Origin: Bacteroides zhangwenhongii
Lineage (GTDB): Bacteria > Bacteroidota > Bacteroidia > Bacteroidales > Bacteroidaceae
Reading direction: 5' to 3'
DNA length: 64,000 nucleotides
Assembly (NCBI RefSeq): GCF_009193325.2
Contig: NZ_CP059856.1
Span: 4,836,001 to 4,900,000, forward strand
In this document: positions 17,739 through 26,187 of the stretch, one piece after another
How the letters are laid out: every line of letters starts with the position of its first letter
How positions within the stretch are numbered: the first letter of the stretch is position 1
Position numbers and translations under genes: made by a program
Notes under the pieces: generated by a model
Seen by the model: only the letters and a program-made list of their open reading frames with translations
Told to the model about the DNA's origin: nothing
Databases searched by the model: none

Positions 17739-20700
17739 TTAAAAACCTATGTTGAAACCGAATGTAAGATTGAGAGGAATCGGATAACCGAAATTCGGAT
17801 TTTCCGGATCCATACCGGTAAAGTTCTTACTTTTGATGGTCAGCAAATTCTGTGCGCTGAAATAGAATCGCAAACGTTCCATCTTTATTTTCTTCGAGAT
17901 ATCTGTCGGTAATGTATAACCTAATTGTAAATTCCGAAGTTTCAGATAAGAACCGTTTTCTACATAATAACTGGAAATTCTCTTTTCATTATTCAAGTCT
18001 TCCAAACAAACAGCAGGAATATCCGATCCCGGATTCTGCGGAGTCCATGCTCCCAACAGACGGGTGCCACGATTAGCATTCATATCGCCTACCGACCAGA
18101 AGTCGGTATTCTTCTTCACCTCATTATAAACGTCCACTCCCTGCACACCTTGCCAAAACATAGTCAAATCAAAGTTCTTATATTCCAGATAGATATTGAG
18201 TCCATACGTGAAATCAGGATTCGGATTTCCGATCCAAGTCTGGTCCTTAGTATCAATAACACCATTATTATCCAAATCTTTATAGCGGATACGCCCTACG
18301 CCTTTTCCGGTCTGATCGGCATGATTGTCCACTTCTTCCTGTGACTTGAAAATACCGTCGGCAATGTAACCGGCTCTCATATTGATAGAATGACCGATAA
18401 TGTTCATCACCCCGTCACCGCCGAAATCTCCGGTAGAAGCCACTTCACCCGGTACAAACAAAATCTTGTTCCGATACAAACCGAGGTTCGCGTTAATATC
18501 ATAGCTAAGCCCGAAAGCCGTCTTATTGCGATAGCCCAAATTAAACTCAAAGCCCTTGTTTTCCATCGAACCGGCATTTCTCCACTGCCCGCCACCTTCT
18601 CCAAGAATACCGATGTAAGACGGTTTTATCAAAATATCCGTTGTTTTTTTATAGTAATATTCGGCAGAGCCATACAATGTCTGATTAAACAAACTGAAAT
18701 CCATACCGACATTGGTTTGTGTAGTAGTTTCCCACTTGATATCATCATTTCCAATCTGAGTACGCACAAATCCGGAAGGAAGCAAACTACCGCCGTTACT
18801 TCCGGTAATATCATAAGAAGTTCCATAAGTAGGAGGATTGCCTGTACCGTATTTAGATTCGTAGATAGAATAGCGTGCGTAATTTTCAATATCCTGATTA
18901 CCGGTTTGTCCCCAAGCCGCACGAATTTTCAAATCGTCAATCACATCTTTAGTTTTTTCCATAAAAGCCTCCTGACTAATACGCCATCCCAAAGAAACGG
19001 AAGGGAAAGTAGCATATTTATTATTGCTACCAAAACGGGAAGAACCGTCACGACGGAGGGTAAATGAAAGTAAATATTTATCAGCATACGAATAGTTCAG
19101 TTTTCCGAAGAAAGAAACCAGTGAGAAACCACCTGCTCCGCCACTTGCCTGTGACTGTCCTACTCCTGCGGAAGGATACATATAATCGGGAGTCAGAATC
19201 GCAAATCCTTCACGGTAAGCAGCAAAGTTTATATCGTCTTCACGATTCAACTCCATACCTGCCATAACATCTCCACGATGTTTGCCAATCTCCAATTCGT
19301 AAGTGGCCACAGCATTCCACATCCATTTGGTGAAATGCTCCTGTTTCATCTCAACCGCATCCTTATCACTGTTCAGGAAACCGGTGTTGTAAGGAAGCGT
19401 AAAATTACGTTGATACTTCTGTGCATAGTCCAATCCAAAAGTGGAACGGATATTAAGTCCTTTCACCGGGTTCAGGTTTACATACGCATCACCGAACAAA
19501 CGCCAATAAGTATATCGGTTGTTCCGATTATCATAAATTACACGAGCCACATTTTGGCGGTCGGGCATAGTACTGTTGGGACCTCCCCAATTCGTTCCAT
19601 CCACAGTGTGTACGGGAATCATGGGAAGGGCAATCATGGCGTCACTCATGATATTCTCTGGAGCTTGGACTTCCGTCGTACGGTTCAGAGTGAAATGCTC
19701 ACCGATAGTCAGAATATTATCTATCACCTTATAATCACTATTAATACGTGCAGAAATACGGTCGAAGTTTGTATATTTAATCAAACCGTCATTTTTATAA
19801 TATCCCAGAGAAAAGAAATAATTACCTCTTTCCGTTCCATTACTCAACGAAAGATTGTATTGTTGAATAAAGCCGGTACGTGTGATTTCATCAAACCAGT
19901 CCGTATCACCTGTTGCTATTGTATTGGCATCATCAATAAATTTGGGAACATAGATGTTATCCAACACAGGATAGCCTTCAGCATTATATCCCCAGTCGTA
20001 TTGATAACCGATAGAATTAGCATTCGGATTCTTACCACTGTTCACATTGGCTTGCCATAATGTACGCCCATATTGCTCAGTATTCATCATATCCAATTTA
20101 GACTGGTACATAGATGCGGAAACCGAAGCGTCGAAATTAATCTTAATCTGTCCTTTCCTACCTTGTTTAGTAGTAATGATGATAACACCATTTGCGGCAC
20201 GCGAACCATAAATAGAAGCAGAAGCCGCATCTTTCAGAACCTGGATAGATTCAATATCATTTCCATTCAGTTCATGCATACCTGCTTTAGAAGGCACACC
20301 ATCAATGATATAAAGAGGGTCGTTGTTGTTCAATGTACCGATACCACGAATACGAACAGTAGCCGTACCACTTGGATTACCATCAGCAGTAATACTCATA
20401 CCGGGAACACGCCCTTGGAGTGCTTTTACCGGATTGTTTTCACCTTGTTTCTGAATTTCATCAACTTTTACCACAGATACCGCACCGGTCAAATCGGCTT
20501 TACGCTGAGTAGTATAACCTGTCACCACCACTTCATCCACCATTTGCGTATCTTCTTCCAATAAAACTTGGATAGAGGTAGCCGCTTTCACAGTCACGGG
20601 CTTATAACCGATATACGAAATCTTTAAAGTAGCATTAGTAGGAACAGAAAGCGTGAAGTTACCGTCAAAATCGGTAATCGTTCCATTAGTTGTGGATATA

Positions 20701-20843
20701 GTCTCAATGACGGAAGCGCCAATAATCGGCTGGCCATCCGTTTTGGAAGTAACGTTTCCTTTCACTGTTATGTTTTGCCCGCAGAGGGCTGACATGAAAG
20801 TAAACAGGAAACAAACGCTGCAAAGAAGTTTTTTGTTCTTCAT
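17739..20843 (-). CDS. SusC-family TonB-dependent fructan importer (BT1763-like)
   Basis: A 1,034-residue outer-membrane transporter, first gene of the fructan operon. Met at 20841-20843 gives the signal peptide (MKNKKLLCSV to LCGQ); four more residues are possible upstream. Order: carboxypeptidase-D-like beta domain (about 25-105), TonB box region with VDEVVVTGYTTQRK, plug (about 115-230, including PLYIIDGVP and DAASASIYGSRAANGVIIITTK), then the 22-strand barrel that ends in the aromatic strand TFGFNIGF. It lacks the N-terminal STN domain used for sigma/anti-sigma signalling, in keeping with HTCS control of this locus. It pairs with the SusD encoded 20 nt downstream. Confidence 0.95.
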   Translation of the reverse strand: MKNKKLLCSVCFLFTFMSALCGQNITVKGNVTSKTDGQPIIGASVIETISTTNGTITDFDGNFTLSVPTNATLKISYIGYKPVTVKAATSIQVLLEEDTQMVDEVVVTGYTTQRKADLTGAVSVVKVDEIQKQGENNPVKALQGRVPGMSITADGNPSGTATVRIRGIGTLNNNDPLYIIDGVPSKAGMHELNGNDIESIQVLKDAASASIYGSRAANGVIIITTKQGRKGQIKINFDASVSASMYQSKLDMMNTEQYGRTLWQANVNSGKNPNANSIGYQYDWGYNAEGYPVLDNIYVPKFIDDANTIATGDTDWFDEITRTGFIQQYNLSLSNGTERGNYFFSLGYYKNDGLIKYTNFDRISARINSDYKVIDNILTIGEHFTLNRTTEVQAPENIMSDAMIALPMIPVHTVDGTNWGGPNSTMPDRQNVARVIYDNRNNRYTYWRLFGDAYVNLNPVKGLNIRSTFGLDYAQKYQRNFTLPYNTGFLNSDKDAVEMKQEHFTKWMWNAVATYELEIGKHRGDVMAGMELNREDDINFAAYREGFAILTPDYMYPSAGVGQSQASGGAGGFSLVSFFGKLNYSYADKYLLSFTLRRDGSSRFGSNNKYATFPSVSLGWRISQEAFMEKTKDVIDDLKIRAAWGQTGNQDIENYARYSIYESKYGTGNPPTYGTSYDITGSNGGSLLPSGFVRTQIGNDDIKWETTTQTNVGMDFSLFNQTLYGSAEYYYKKTTDILIKPSYIGILGEGGGQWRNAGSMENKGFEFNLGYRNKTAFGLSYDINANLGLYRNKILFVPGEVASTGDFGGDGVMNIIGHSINMRAGYIADGIFKSQEEVDNHADQTGKGVGRIRYKDLDNNGVIDTKDQTWIGNPNPDFTYGLNIYLEYKNFDLTMFWQGVQGVDVYNEVKKNTDFWSVGDMNANRGTRLLGAWTPQNPGSDIPAVCLEDLNNEKRISSYYVENGSYLKLRNLQLGYTLPTDISKKIKMERLRFYFSAQNLLTIKSKNFTGMDPENPNFGYPIPLNLTFGFNIGF

Positions 20844-20916
20844 AATACTGAGCATTAGTTTGATGTTATTAATTTAAAAGTACGAATTTTATCTTTATCG
20901 ATGATGCAAATTACGG

Positions 20917-20930
20917 TTGATTTATATCAA
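20917..20930. promoter_or_regulatory. Inverted repeat upstream of fructan susC, possible HTCS operator
   Basis: TTGAT-TTAT-ATCAA is a perfect 5-4-5 inverted repeat 74-87 bp before the susC ATG. A site at this distance suits binding of an AraC-type activator such as the C-terminal domain of the HTCS. No clear consensus -7 box was found between it and the gene (TACTTTTA near 20880 is the nearest), which fits activator-dependent transcription. Function is inferred. Confidence 0.35.
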
Positions 20931-21100
20931 TCGACTAAAAAAAATGTTTCAAAGGCTGTAATATATGTTGCATAGAGTGCTATTTGATGGATTATATTGA
21001 AAATACAAATGGTATTCCCCATCTTTATACATGAGTGCATTGACATAGTTTTTATGGTAACAAAGTATTCTTATATCAGAACTCAACCTTATTTTGAAAA

Positions 21101-21150
21101 AGCCCTACCGTAAAGCAATAAGCCTAAAAGCTTCTATTTACGGTAGGGTT
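21101..21150 (-). terminator. Terminator-like hairpin downstream of the GH3/GH99 remnant
   Basis: CCCTACCGTAAA (21103-21114) and TTTACGGTAGGG (21137-21148) form a perfect 12-bp stem with a 22-nt loop. On the - strand the stem runs into CTTTTTC, so it would end transcripts coming from the broken GH99-like/GH3 genes before they reach fructan susC. Confidence 0.7.
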
Positions 21151-21260
21151 TCTCATTGATTCTTATCCGAAATCTCTTATTGTATAAGACTTTTCAGTGC
21201 GGAGATTAAAAACTTTCAGTGCGAAAAACTAGGTACTTTTATGTAGCCGGGAAGTGGTCC

Positions 21261-21330
21261 CCTTATAACGTGACCATTGTCACCTTGCAAAGGGATAAAT
21301 GGCACTTTATAACGTGACGAATGTCACCTT
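21261..21330. promoter_or_regulatory. Pair of GTGAC-N4-GTCAC palindromes inside 26-bp direct repeats
   Basis: Two near-identical 26-mers (21261-21286 and 21305-21330) share TTATAACGTGAC and TGTCACCTT. Each contains a perfect palindrome with half-site GTGAC and a 4-bp spacer; the spacers differ (CATT and GAAT). Centres are 44 bp apart, close to four helical turns. Such conservation of half-sites with free spacers is what a dimeric DNA-binding protein would select. The protein is unknown. Confidence 0.5.
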
Positions 21331-21523
21331 ATAAGACAACCACTCCTTTTCAAAAGGAGTAAAAACTATAAAGATACGAAATCTATCTATGAAAAGCAAG
21401 AGCAGGTATAATTAATCAGATATTAAACGATATTTCATCCTAATATTTACCATCTCCTCCTATTTTCAAGATACCCTTCCTTTTTATCACATGATAACGA
21501 AAACTACTTTAAGATGACGAACA

Positions 21524-22027
21524 CTACAAAATTGTAGTGTTCTCCAAACGAATATCACAGGATGAAGCTCCTACCATAAAAGTAAACGAACCTTGCGGCA
21601 CAACAAAACAGGTCTGTTTTTCATCCCAATACCGAAGTTACTCTTTATCAACCGTAATCTCTACTTTCCTACTTTCTCCTGCCTTTAAAGCAATACGTCG
21701 GAAACCTTTCAACTGTTTGATAGCTTGCATACCACCTGCGACTTCCGGCAATTTAACGTAAACTTGCGCCACTTCATCGCCAGCCCGCTTACCTGCATTT
21801 TTCAACGTGAATGATACATTCATCGTTTTTCCCGCATCAGTTACTTCCAGATTATTATATTTAAAAGTCGTATAACTAAGTCCGTAGCCAAACGGATAGA
21901 GCACGTCTTTCTTAAAATACTGATAAGTACGTCCTTTGGTTATATCATAATCATCAAAGGGTGAAAGTTCCTCCAAAGACTTGTAATAAGTCAGCGGTAA
22001 ACGACCCGCCGGATTATAGTCTCCAAA
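21524..22027 (-). pseudogene. GH3 beta-glucosidase C-terminal fragment with in-frame stop
   Basis: Read on the - strand from 22027, the frame gives FGDYNPAGRLPLTYY, then YPFGYGLSYTTFKY and a fibronectin-like tail, which are the C-terminal landmarks of GH3 glycosidases (about the last 165 of some 750-860 residues). The N-terminal catalytic domains are absent. The frame is interrupted by TAA at 21638-21640; after it the same frame continues with RYWDEKQTCFVVPQGSF and ends DIRLENTTIL at 21524-21526. So two lesions are visible: a 5' deletion and a nonsense mutation. It is joined to the truncated GH99-like gene at 22019-22032. No transposase is near. Confidence 0.8.
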
Positions 22028-22994
22028 CGAATGAATTGTGATCTTGACCTTTCATATTGTCCCACGAGAAACCCGGAAATACCAATGGAGCATAATCCAC
22101 TTGATTCTTCTTTGCCCATTGGATATCCGCCTCTACCAATTTTTGAAATTTTGGATAAGTGTTTTCATTATAACGTCCTACGAACCAAGGCATCACGATA
22201 TCGCATTTTCTGATAAGCTGATGAAGGTGGGGATCTGATTCTGTATCTCCTTTCAGTTCGCGCCATTGGGTAGGCACTCCAAGCATTACACTGAATCCTT
22301 GCAATTTTAAACCGTCAATAATACGCTCCGCCTCTTTCAGCCCATAACGTCGGTTATCATTAAATCCAACTCCCCATACGGTAACCAACGGTTTCCCATT
22401 ATGATATAGATAAGACGGATTCTTGACATGATCTTTTATAGAATATTGACGTGCGATTTCTGCAATATCTTTTAATAACAACCCTTCTTCTCCCGGCTTC
22501 ATACCACTCAAGTCATACATCACACAGATAGCCCGTTCGTATTTATTTGCTGCCTTCATTGCCGAATTGAGGACTTTATTGAAATGTTTCAATCCGCTTT
22601 CATTCCGAATTTCGGAAACAAAGCGTTGCATAAATACTCCATCCAACCCATATTGGTTCATCCACTTAAAATGAAGTTCGACTGTAGATTCGTCATAAGA
22701 AGAAAAGACTGATGCTGGTTTGCCATCCTCAAAAGTAAACTCTGTCTTATAGAGTTTTTTATATTCCGACACTTCCGGCCAAAAATCAACTGAACAGGAA
22801 CCGGGACGAAAACCCTTCGGACCATTATAATGATGCCAGCTGCGGCCGGAGCCGTCATCAGGGGTATTGAACCACCCCTGATAACCGGCCATCACTAACC
22901 CCTTATAAGAGTTATATTGCCTGCCTCCACCTTTGGCTGTTATACCTACTGAAAACAATAAACAAAAAACCAACCAACTAAATCTTTTTACCAT
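22014..22994 (-). pseudogene. GH99/GH71-like glycoside hydrolase, C-terminally truncated
   Basis: A 326-residue frame with a signal peptide (MVKRFSWLVFCLLF to GITAKG). It has the beginning of a GH99/GH71-like TIM barrel: VMAGYQGWFNTPDDGSG, DGVFMQRFVSE, KPLVTVWGVGF, and DIVMPWFVGRYNE. Related Bacteroides proteins are annotated as xylosidase/arabinosidase or endo-alpha-mannanase-like; I cannot name the substrate. It stops soon after YAPLVFPGFSWDN, where family members continue for several tens of residues, because the sequence switches to a GH3 gene fragment. The last native residues are about HNSFVW. The reading frame is intact up to the junction, so a protein may still be made, but it is probably inactive. 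Confidence 0.7.
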
Positions 22995-23109
22995 ATTCCT
23001 TTGTTTTTCATGTTATATTAAAAGTTCTCCAATACTATTTTTCAGCAAAGTAAAGGAGCGCCCCTTAATAAATCCCACTAAAAGGAATTAATAAAGACTT
23101 AAAATCGAA

Positions 23110-23976
23110 TTAATCGGGGGAAAAAGTAGAAAAATAATGAGACAAAGCCTGTGCACACGCGTATCCCTCTTCATAAAATTCCGTTAGTTTGCGCACATTC
23201 TTTTCAATACGGTCTACCACCACAGGCTTCAATGGACGGATAACGATAATCTTTCCTTCGTCTTCCATACGCTCCACCACTTCCAATTGTTCATTATAAA
23301 CAGCACAACGACGGCTCAACGCTTCACGTAACTTCGGATATTTCCGATAAACAAATGCCGGAATGCGAATATCCTTCGAATCTTTCCGATAACCCCTGTT
23401 ACGGGTAAGCACAACGACATTATGTGTGTAACCATCCGCAATAGCCCGTTGCAGGGGAATGGAATCTACAATTCCTCCATCGAGCATCGGTATACCGTCT
23501 ACATAAGCAATAGGGCAAACAAAAGGCAGACTGCTGGAAGCACGAACGATATCGATCACTCGCTTTTTATCTTTCTTCTCTTCAAAGTAATTGGCCTCTC
23601 CCGTCACGCAATTCGTAGTCACCATCACAAAACGATCGGATGAAGCAAAATAAGTTTCATAATCGTAAGGAAGGATATGCTCGGGGAACTCATTGAAAAG
23701 TAAATCGAAATCGAGAATGTTACGCTTCTTGAGTAAATACTTCAAACCGATATAGTTGTATTTCTCCAACAAGTCAATATTGCTGTATTTGGCACGTCCC
23801 CGTTGACGGGAAACATACGACAACCCATTACACGCTCCTGCCGATACTCCTATCGTATAAGGAAAACGAATATTGTGATCCATCAGATAGTCGAGTACAC
23901 CACAAGTAAACACACCGCGCATACCTCCGCCTTCCAATACCAATCCTATAGATTCATCTACTTTCAAATCTTTCAT
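23110..23976 (-). CDS. Patatin-like phospholipase family protein
   Basis: A 288-residue protein with all patatin landmarks: oxyanion loop EGGGMRGVFTCG (residues 15-26), nucleophile elbow GVSAG with Ser45, and the second dyad member Asp166 in LDGGIVDSIP. No signal peptide is seen, so it probably acts in the cytoplasm or on the inner face of the membrane as a lipid acyl hydrolase. It resembles the RssA/YjjU group of bacterial patatins. It is a single gene with nothing co-directional close by. Substrate unknown. Confidence 0.88.
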   Translation of the reverse strand: MKDLKVDESIGLVLEGGGMRGVFTCGVLDYLMDHNIRFPYTIGVSAGACNGLSYVSRQRGRAKYSNIDLLEKYNYIGLKYLLKKRNILDFDLLFNEFPEHILPYDYETYFASSDRFVMVTTNCVTGEANYFEEKKDKKRVIDIVRASSSLPFVCPIAYVDGIPMLDGGIVDSIPLQRAIADGYTHNVVVLTRNRGYRKDSKDIRIPAFVYRKYPKLREALSRRCAVYNEQLEVVERMEDEGKIIVIRPLKPVVVDRIEKNVRKLTEFYEEGYACAQALSHYFSTFSPD

Positions 23977-24198
23977 ATCCTTACTCCCATTCTCGTTTTC
24001 ACACTCTATGTTGCATAAACAAGCCTTTGTCTTTTATTGCATATTTATGACAAATTCAAACAAAAAGGCTGATTGTTGGGCAAAAATAGCAAATATTTAA
24101 ACAGATACTTGTTTTTTCGGTTCAATATATGTAACTTTAGGCTAGCTTAATTGTTTAAGGAGGAAAAATTTAAAAAGTCCTGCCCGCAGGCAAGCACC

Positions 24199-24729
24199 AT
24201 GAGAATACAGTTTGAGATTAAAGAAAATTTGCCGGAAATCATCGAAGAAATCATGAATTCCGAAAAATGGCAAACTTCCGTGAAGGAAGAACTTAGCGGT
24301 CGGACGACCGTTGTGATCCGTGACCAGGCGTATGGTTCAGAAGCCACTATTGAGATTTATGCTACGTCCATTGAAATCAAAACCGCATGGTCAAAGTACT
24401 CCTATCGCATATTCGTAACCAATGACATCGTATGGTGCGAATATAACGGAGCCTATCGTGGACTATTGGAACAAGTACTTCTGCCGACTATTACCCCCAA
24501 AGAGAGTTTGCTCAATTCCGATGTGACCGAAAGTTCGCTTTATGGAAACGAGCCTAAAAAACTTAGAGAGTACGCAGAAGACAATCTGAAATTAAAACAA
24601 TTCCGCCGGGAAAACTTCAACGAACAGAAAAACGGAACTGCACCGTTTGACCATCCGAAACGTGTCTATGATGAATTCATTAAAGAAGATTACATAGTAA
24701 CATCCAAGGATAAGGAAAAGAAAGAATAA
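24199..24729 (+). CDS. Conserved hypothetical protein, function unknown
   Basis: A 176-residue soluble protein with no signal peptide or membrane span. I do not recognise a named domain. The N-terminal two thirds alternate strand and helix (TTVVIRDQAYGSEATIEIYA, then IEIKTAWSKYSYRIFVTND), and the C-terminus is strongly charged and probably helical, ending KDKEKKE. ATG at 24199 is taken as start; the frame also extends to a TTG at 24151. A GGAGGA sequence at 24158-24163 is too far (36 nt) to serve this ATG directly, and a CCTGCCCGCAGG palindrome lies between. A strong terminator follows, so it is a single-gene unit. Confidence 0.7.
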   Translation: MRIQFEIKENLPEIIEEIMNSEKWQTSVKEELSGRTTVVIRDQAYGSEATIEIYATSIEIKTAWSKYSYRIFVTNDIVWCEYNGAYRGLLEQVLLPTITPKESLLNSDVTESSLYGNEPKKLREYAEDNLKLKQFRRENFNEQKNGTAPFDHPKRVYDEFIKEDYIVTSKDKEKKE

Positions 24730-24755
24730 CACGCATCTAATGATGCATCTACCTA

Positions 24756-24789
24756 TACCGCTTTGTTGTTAGAACAAAGCGGTATTTTT
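24756..24789 (+). terminator. Rho-independent terminator after the 24199-24729 gene
   Basis: TACCGCTTTGTT (24756-24767) pairs perfectly with AACAAAGCGGTA (24773-24784) around GTTAG and is followed by five T. Confidence 0.92.
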
Positions 24790-24907
24790 GTACCCCAATA
24801 TACTAATATTCATTCTTTTTTTATACATATTAATTCAAACGGATGGTTATCAAAAGAGGAATCCTTATATTTGCAACCAAAACAAATTTAATATTAATGT
24901 CATAAGA

Positions 24908-26092
24908 ATGAAAAAGAGTATCCTTATCGCTGCTTTGGGCTTATTCAGCCTAAGCATGACGGCACAAGACACAAAACCCGAAGAGGGCTTCGTTTTCACG
25001 ACAGTGAAAGAAAATCCGATTACTTCCATTAAGAACCAGAACCGTTCGAGCACCTGCTGGAGTTTCTCTACTCTTGGATTCGTAGAGTCCGAATTACTCC
25101 GGCTAGGAAAAGGTGAATATGACCTTTCTGAAATGTTTGTAGTACACAAAACGATGGAAGACCGTGGAGTGAATTATGTACGCTATCATGGTGACAGTTC
25201 TTTCTCACCGGGTGGAAGTTTCTATGATGTGATGTATTGTATTAAGAATTACGGTATCGTTCCGCAAGAAGTAATGCCGGGTATCATGTATGGTGATACT
25301 CTACCGGTGCACAATGAACTGGACGCAGTTGCCGAAGGATACATTAATGCAATAGCCAAAGGCAAGTTAAGCAAATTGACTCCGGTTTGGAAAAACGGTC
25401 TGACAGCTATTTATGATACATATTTGGGAGAATGTCCTGAGAAGTTCACTTACAAAGGAAAAGAATATACGCCGAAAAGTTTCGCCGAATCACTTGGTCT
25501 GAACTGCGATGACTATGTATCACTGACTTCTTATACTCATCATCCGTTCTATACTCAATTTGCCGTAGAAGTTCAGGATAATTGGCGTAACGGTCTGTCA
25601 TACAACCTGCCAATCGATGAACTGATGGCTGTAATGGACAATGCCGTAAAGAAAGGATATACTTTTGCATGGGGTAGTGATGTCAGTGAACAAGGGTTCA
25701 GCCGCAATGGTACCGCCGTTATGCCGGATATCATCAAAGGAGCTGAACTTTCAGGTTCGGATATGGCCCGTTGGACAGGTATGACTCCTGCCGACAAACG
25801 CAGAGAATTGAGTAGCAAACCATCACCGGAAATGGAAATTACTCAAGAAATGCGTCAGGCTGCTTTTGATAACTGGGAAACAACAGATGACCACGGAATG
25901 CAAATCTATGGAATCGCCAAAGATCAGACAGGGAAAGAATATTTCATGGTAAAGAATTCTTGGGGAAAAGCCGGCAAATATAACGGTATCTGGTATGCCT
26001 CCAAAGCCTTTGTTGCTTATAAGACTATGAATATTCTAGTACACAAGGATGCACTTCCTAAGGAAATTGCCAAGAAACTGGGTATCAAATAA
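24908..26092 (+). CDS. C1-family (bleomycin hydrolase/PepC-like) cysteine aminopeptidase, secreted
   Basis: A 394-residue protein. ATG at 24908 is chosen because it begins a signal peptide (MKKSILIAALGLF to MTAQ); an upstream ATG would add an unlikely 40-residue extension. The papain-fold triad is visible: Cys50 in NRSSTCWSFST, His329 in DDHGMQIYG and Asn350 in VKNSWGKAG, with the oxyanion Gln in KNQNR (Gln44). The insertion between Cys and His and the overall length fit family C1B (bleomycin hydrolase, PepC). Unlike lactobacillal PepC it is exported, so it probably trims peptides in the periplasm. It is a single gene with its own terminator. Confidence 0.88.
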   Translation: MKKSILIAALGLFSLSMTAQDTKPEEGFVFTTVKENPITSIKNQNRSSTCWSFSTLGFVESELLRLGKGEYDLSEMFVVHKTMEDRGVNYVRYHGDSSFSPGGSFYDVMYCIKNYGIVPQEVMPGIMYGDTLPVHNELDAVAEGYINAIAKGKLSKLTPVWKNGLTAIYDTYLGECPEKFTYKGKEYTPKSFAESLGLNCDDYVSLTSYTHHPFYTQFAVEVQDNWRNGLSYNLPIDELMAVMDNAVKKGYTFAWGSDVSEQGFSRNGTAVMPDIIKGAELSGSDMARWTGMTPADKRRELSSKPSPEMEITQEMRQAAFDNWETTDDHGMQIYGIAKDQTGKEYFMVKNSWGKAGKYNGIWYASKAFVAYKTMNILVHKDALPKEIAKKLGIK

Positions 26093-26132
26093 GTCTGCCA
26101 GAAAATAGTATTAAAAAACATAACTGACTAAT

Positions 26133-26178
26133 AAAGAACGGTATCCCTACATCAAATGTACAGGAATCCCGTTCTTTT
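26133..26178. terminator. Terminator between convergent C1 peptidase and AraC genes
   Basis: AAAGAACGG (26133-26141) pairs with CCGTTCTTT (26169-26177), with further pairing inside. It lies between the stops at 26092 and 26188 and can serve both. Confidence 0.75.
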
Positions 26179-26187
26179 ATTTCATAA

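Larger units (their letters stand above)
20856..21523. other. Intergenic region upstream of the fructan susC (no gene seen)
   Basis: About 670 bp without a plausible coding sequence. It holds the inverted repeat TTGAT-TTAT-ATCAA (20917-20930), a terminator-like hairpin (21103-21148), two direct copies of TTTCAGTGCG (21192-21201 and 21214-21223), two palindromic GTGAC-N4-GTCAC sites (21270-21283 and 21314-21327) and the near-perfect palindrome ACTCCTTTT-C-AAAAGGAGT (21342-21360). In B. thetaiotaomicron a third GH32 gene (BT1765) belongs to the locus; none is present here. Confidence 0.6.

Noticed and set aside
18390..19067. Long + strand open frame opposite the fructan susC gene
   Set aside because: It lies wholly inside a gene with full SusC landmarks on the other strand. 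Its translation is rich in Ile, Arg, Thr and His with no domain, as expected for an antisense shadow.
21524..22994. Insertion sequence at the GH3/GH99 joint
   Set aside because: No transposase, terminal inverted repeat or target duplication was found. The repeated 13-mer is better explained by microhomology.
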